43,256 nucleotides of DNA from a virus: positions 1 through 43,256 of IMG/VR virus record IMGVR_UViG_3300031951_000371; one strand, given 5' to 3'. The translations under genes were made by a program, and so were the position numbers. The notes below the pieces were generated by a model that searched no databases, was not told the DNA's origin, and was given only the letters and a program-made list of their open reading frames with translations. Positions 41,803 through 43,256 of the stretch are shown here, in pieces (the first letter of the stretch is position 1; each line of letters starts with the position of its first letter).

Positions 41803-41810
41803 TATTTATA
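41803..41810 (+). promoter_or_regulatory. TATTTATA element upstream of the LETM1-like gene
   Basis: Exact octamer on the plus strand, 13 nt before the ATG at 41824. A degenerate second copy (TATTTATG, 41819-41826) covers the start codon. Confidence 0.5.
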
Positions 41811-41823
41811 TAAAAAAGTATTT

Positions 41824-42786
41824 ATGTCTTATTTAGATAATATATTGACTGAGAAAAAAAATAAAACGATAGAAACTATAAGTAAAACTTTGAAGTCGTA
41901 CAAAGATACTGCCGTAAGTGAGTTTAAAGAAACTCGTTTATTGGTCAGGATTATAATTGGGGCAGCAAAAGAATATATTAGGAAAAAAGATTTTGATTTA
42001 AGTGATGAGGATAAAAAATTCATCAAAGACCAATCTTCTGATATTTTGAAACTAATACCTTTAATAGTACTACAAGTAGTTCCAGGTTCTTCTATTGCTA
42101 CACCATTTATAGTTAAGTTAAGTCAAAAATTAGGTATTAAACTCAACAGTAAAGTACCTGAAAAATATAAAGAAGATAAGGAAGTTAAAACTGATGGTGA
42201 AATTGATGAACTTGTTGGTGCTGACGGTTCTCCATTAGGTTCTAATATTCCGTTATTAAAATTGGACTTGCATCCAAGAAAAACTATGGACCAAACGGCA
42301 AGATCATCACGGGTAAGTCAGTTCCCTTTTATACGAGTTTACTACGGTGAATCGGAAGAAAAGGATGGAAAAATTTTAGATGAGGTTGACTATTCAGAGG
42401 CCTTTGGTTATGAAGAAACAAGAAACGCTAAAACCTTTAAACAGTGTTTGTCGATATTCAAAGAGTTAGGAATTGACGATATTGATGATAGAAAGAGCAG
42501 ATGTAAAGATTTTGGATTTGACCCAAAATTAAAAACTCAAGTAAGGGGTGCTTTTACTAAAAGAAGATTATCTGAATTAGAAAAGGAAAAGGTTGAATCG
42601 ATTCTTGATGAAATTATTTTATCAAAAAGAGGAAAAAATACTGACTTAATTAAAAAAACCGAAACAGAAGAAAACGAGACAATTTTCAAAATACTTAAAC
42701 GAAATCTTGAATCAATAAAAAATATAGCCGATAAAGAAAATATAGATATCAATAAATTAGTGAGGATTTTAAAAAAAGGTGAATAA
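41824..42786 (+). CDS. LETM1-like domain protein of unknown role
   Basis: 320 residues from ATG 41824; an ATG at 41764 lies upstream of the promoter element and is rejected. Residues about 37-115 contain 'ETRLLVRIIIGAAKEYIRK', then 'SSDILKLIPLIVLQVVPGSSIATPFIVKLSQKLGIKL', which follows the LETM1 'KLIPF-x(7)-P-x(7)-P-x(3)-KLFP' pattern (ribosome-binding-like domain of mitochondrial LETM1). The single hydrophobic stretch is too polar to be sure of a membrane segment. The rest is charged and helical. The N-terminus 'MSYLDNILTEKK' again ends in I-x-T-E, leader-like. Next in the operon is an overlapping GTG-start gene. Function is unknown; a capsid/internal or host-takeover role is possible. Confidence 0.7.
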   Translation: MSYLDNILTEKKNKTIETISKTLKSYKDTAVSEFKETRLLVRIIIGAAKEYIRKKDFDLSDEDKKFIKDQSSDILKLIPLIVLQVVPGSSIATPFIVKLSQKLGIKLNSKVPEKYKEDKEVKTDGEIDELVGADGSPLGSNIPLLKLDLHPRKTMDQTARSSRVSQFPFIRVYYGESEEKDGKILDEVDYSEAFGYEETRNAKTFKQCLSIFKELGIDDIDDRKSRCKDFGFDPKLKTQVRGAFTKRRLSELEKEKVESILDEIILSKRGKNTDLIKKTETEENETIFKILKRNLESIKNIADKENIDINKLVRILKKGE

Positions 42787-43240
42787 AGATTTATATAATA
42801 AAACTATTGATATACCAAAACCTGTTTTGGATCACTTGACTGTTTGTTTTGAAAGAGTTCCAAATTCTGATTCTAGTGTTGAGGGACACAAAAGAAACGA
42901 AGAATTAAGGAATAGTAAATACGCAACGTTTCAGCAACTAGAAAGAATTGATAATTGGTTTAGATATTTCAATGGGAATAAAGAAGACGCCCCTTATATT
43001 CTCAATGGAGGAGACTACATGAGAAATTGGGTATCTAATACAATTAGACAAATGAGAGATAATGATGGTTTCACAAAAAAAATAGATAAAGAGTATATGC
43101 CAAGTGAACCTGTTGATAAAGATTTTTTGAAGGATTTGGGTCCGATTGCAAGTATGTTCGACCCAGAAGATGACACAGATAATATAAAAATACAAGAAAG
43201 CCTAGATAGGATAAACTATTTAATTAAAAAAACAATTTGA
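42779..43240 (+). CDS. Unknown protein coupled to the LETM1-like gene (153 aa)
   Basis: 153 residues, not recognised. It starts with GTG at 42779, overlapping the upstream TAA by 8 nt; no closer ATG exists in frame. It has 'YATFQQLERIDNWFRYFNGN', 'GGDYMRNWVSNTIRQMRDN' and an acidic C-terminal half ('MFDPEDDTDNIKIQESLDRI'), all helical and soluble. The stop is followed after 1 nt by the ATG of another gene, so it is the middle of a tightly packed operon. The neighbours suggest a virion or packaging role only weakly. Confidence 0.7.
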   Translation: MNKDLYNKTIDIPKPVLDHLTVCFERVPNSDSSVEGHKRNEELRNSKYATFQQLERIDNWFRYFNGNKEDAPYILNGGDYMRNWVSNTIRQMRDNDGFTKKIDKEYMPSEPVDKDFLKDLGPIASMFDPEDDTDNIKIQESLDRINYLIKKTI

Positions 43241-43241
43241 T

Positions 43242-43256
43242 ATGCCAGTATTAGAA
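43242..43256 (+). CDS. 5' fragment of the next gene
   Basis: ATG at 43242, one base after the preceding TGA, opens a frame (M-P-V-L-E) that runs off the right edge. Nothing can be said about the product; the spacing fits the operon. Confidence 0.45.

Noticed and set aside
1-43256. tRNA genes or an integrase/attachment site
   Set aside because: No cloverleaf-like sequence with a CCA or TTC arm, and no recombinase frame was found in the intergenic gaps, which are all short.

Overview
The window is a 43 kb, strongly AT-rich piece of a large tailed (contractile, T4-like) bacteriophage genome. The evidence is a recognisable T4-type tail module (gp53-like LysM wedge protein, tape-measure-like protein, gp26-like hub protein, gp19-like tail tube, gp18-like sheath, gp15-, gp14- and gp13-like neck candidates) together with a family B DNA polymerase and an SNF2-type helicase. 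Genes have no clear Shine-Dalgarno sequences but A/T-rich leaders, and one fibre carries a SprB-like domain. Both fit a Bacteroidota host; the host is an inference. No tRNA, CRISPR array, integrase or insertion sequence was seen.

Layout: (1) 1-15247, minus strand: baseplate, tape measure, tube, sheath and neck genes, with a HAD-like phosphatase between tube and sheath and a 53-residue ribbon-helix-helix gene (plus strand) beside the sheath promoter. (2) 15298-20061, plus strand: SNF2 helicase, a small protein, a metallopeptidase-superoxide dismutase fusion, a gp13-like neck protein and a small protein. (3) 20032-23824, minus: DNA polymerase B, 2-oxoglutarate/Fe(II) oxygenase and a small unknown. 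(4) 23837-41770, minus: an appendage region of beta-solenoid and collar-type fibres, several Thr-Pro 'mucin-like' proteins, an S74-chaperone fibre, a papain-protease-tipped structural protein and, in its middle (27786-33002), a five-gene glycosyltransferase/methyltransferase operon. (5) 41824-43256, plus: a LETM1-like protein, a small unknown and the first codons of another gene.

How it may work together: at least five virion or appendage proteins (sheath, 26345, 34318, 38083, 38879) carry Thr-rich or (Val-Thr-Pro-Thr-Pro)n linkers. The operon among them starts with a transferase of the UDP-GlcNAc:polypeptide GlcNAc-transferase family and adds three more GT-like domains and two methyltransferases. 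The most economical reading is a phage-encoded O-glycosylation system that decorates its own mucin-like tail appendages. A coding-strand TATTTATA element lies 3-40 nt upstream of nearly every structural transcription unit on both strands, but not upstream of the polymerase or helicase. It is probably this phage's late promoter, and it is the reverse complement of the T4 late-promoter octamer.

The most unusual single gene is 17477-18571, which joins an HEXXH metallopeptidase to a complete Mn-type superoxide dismutase.
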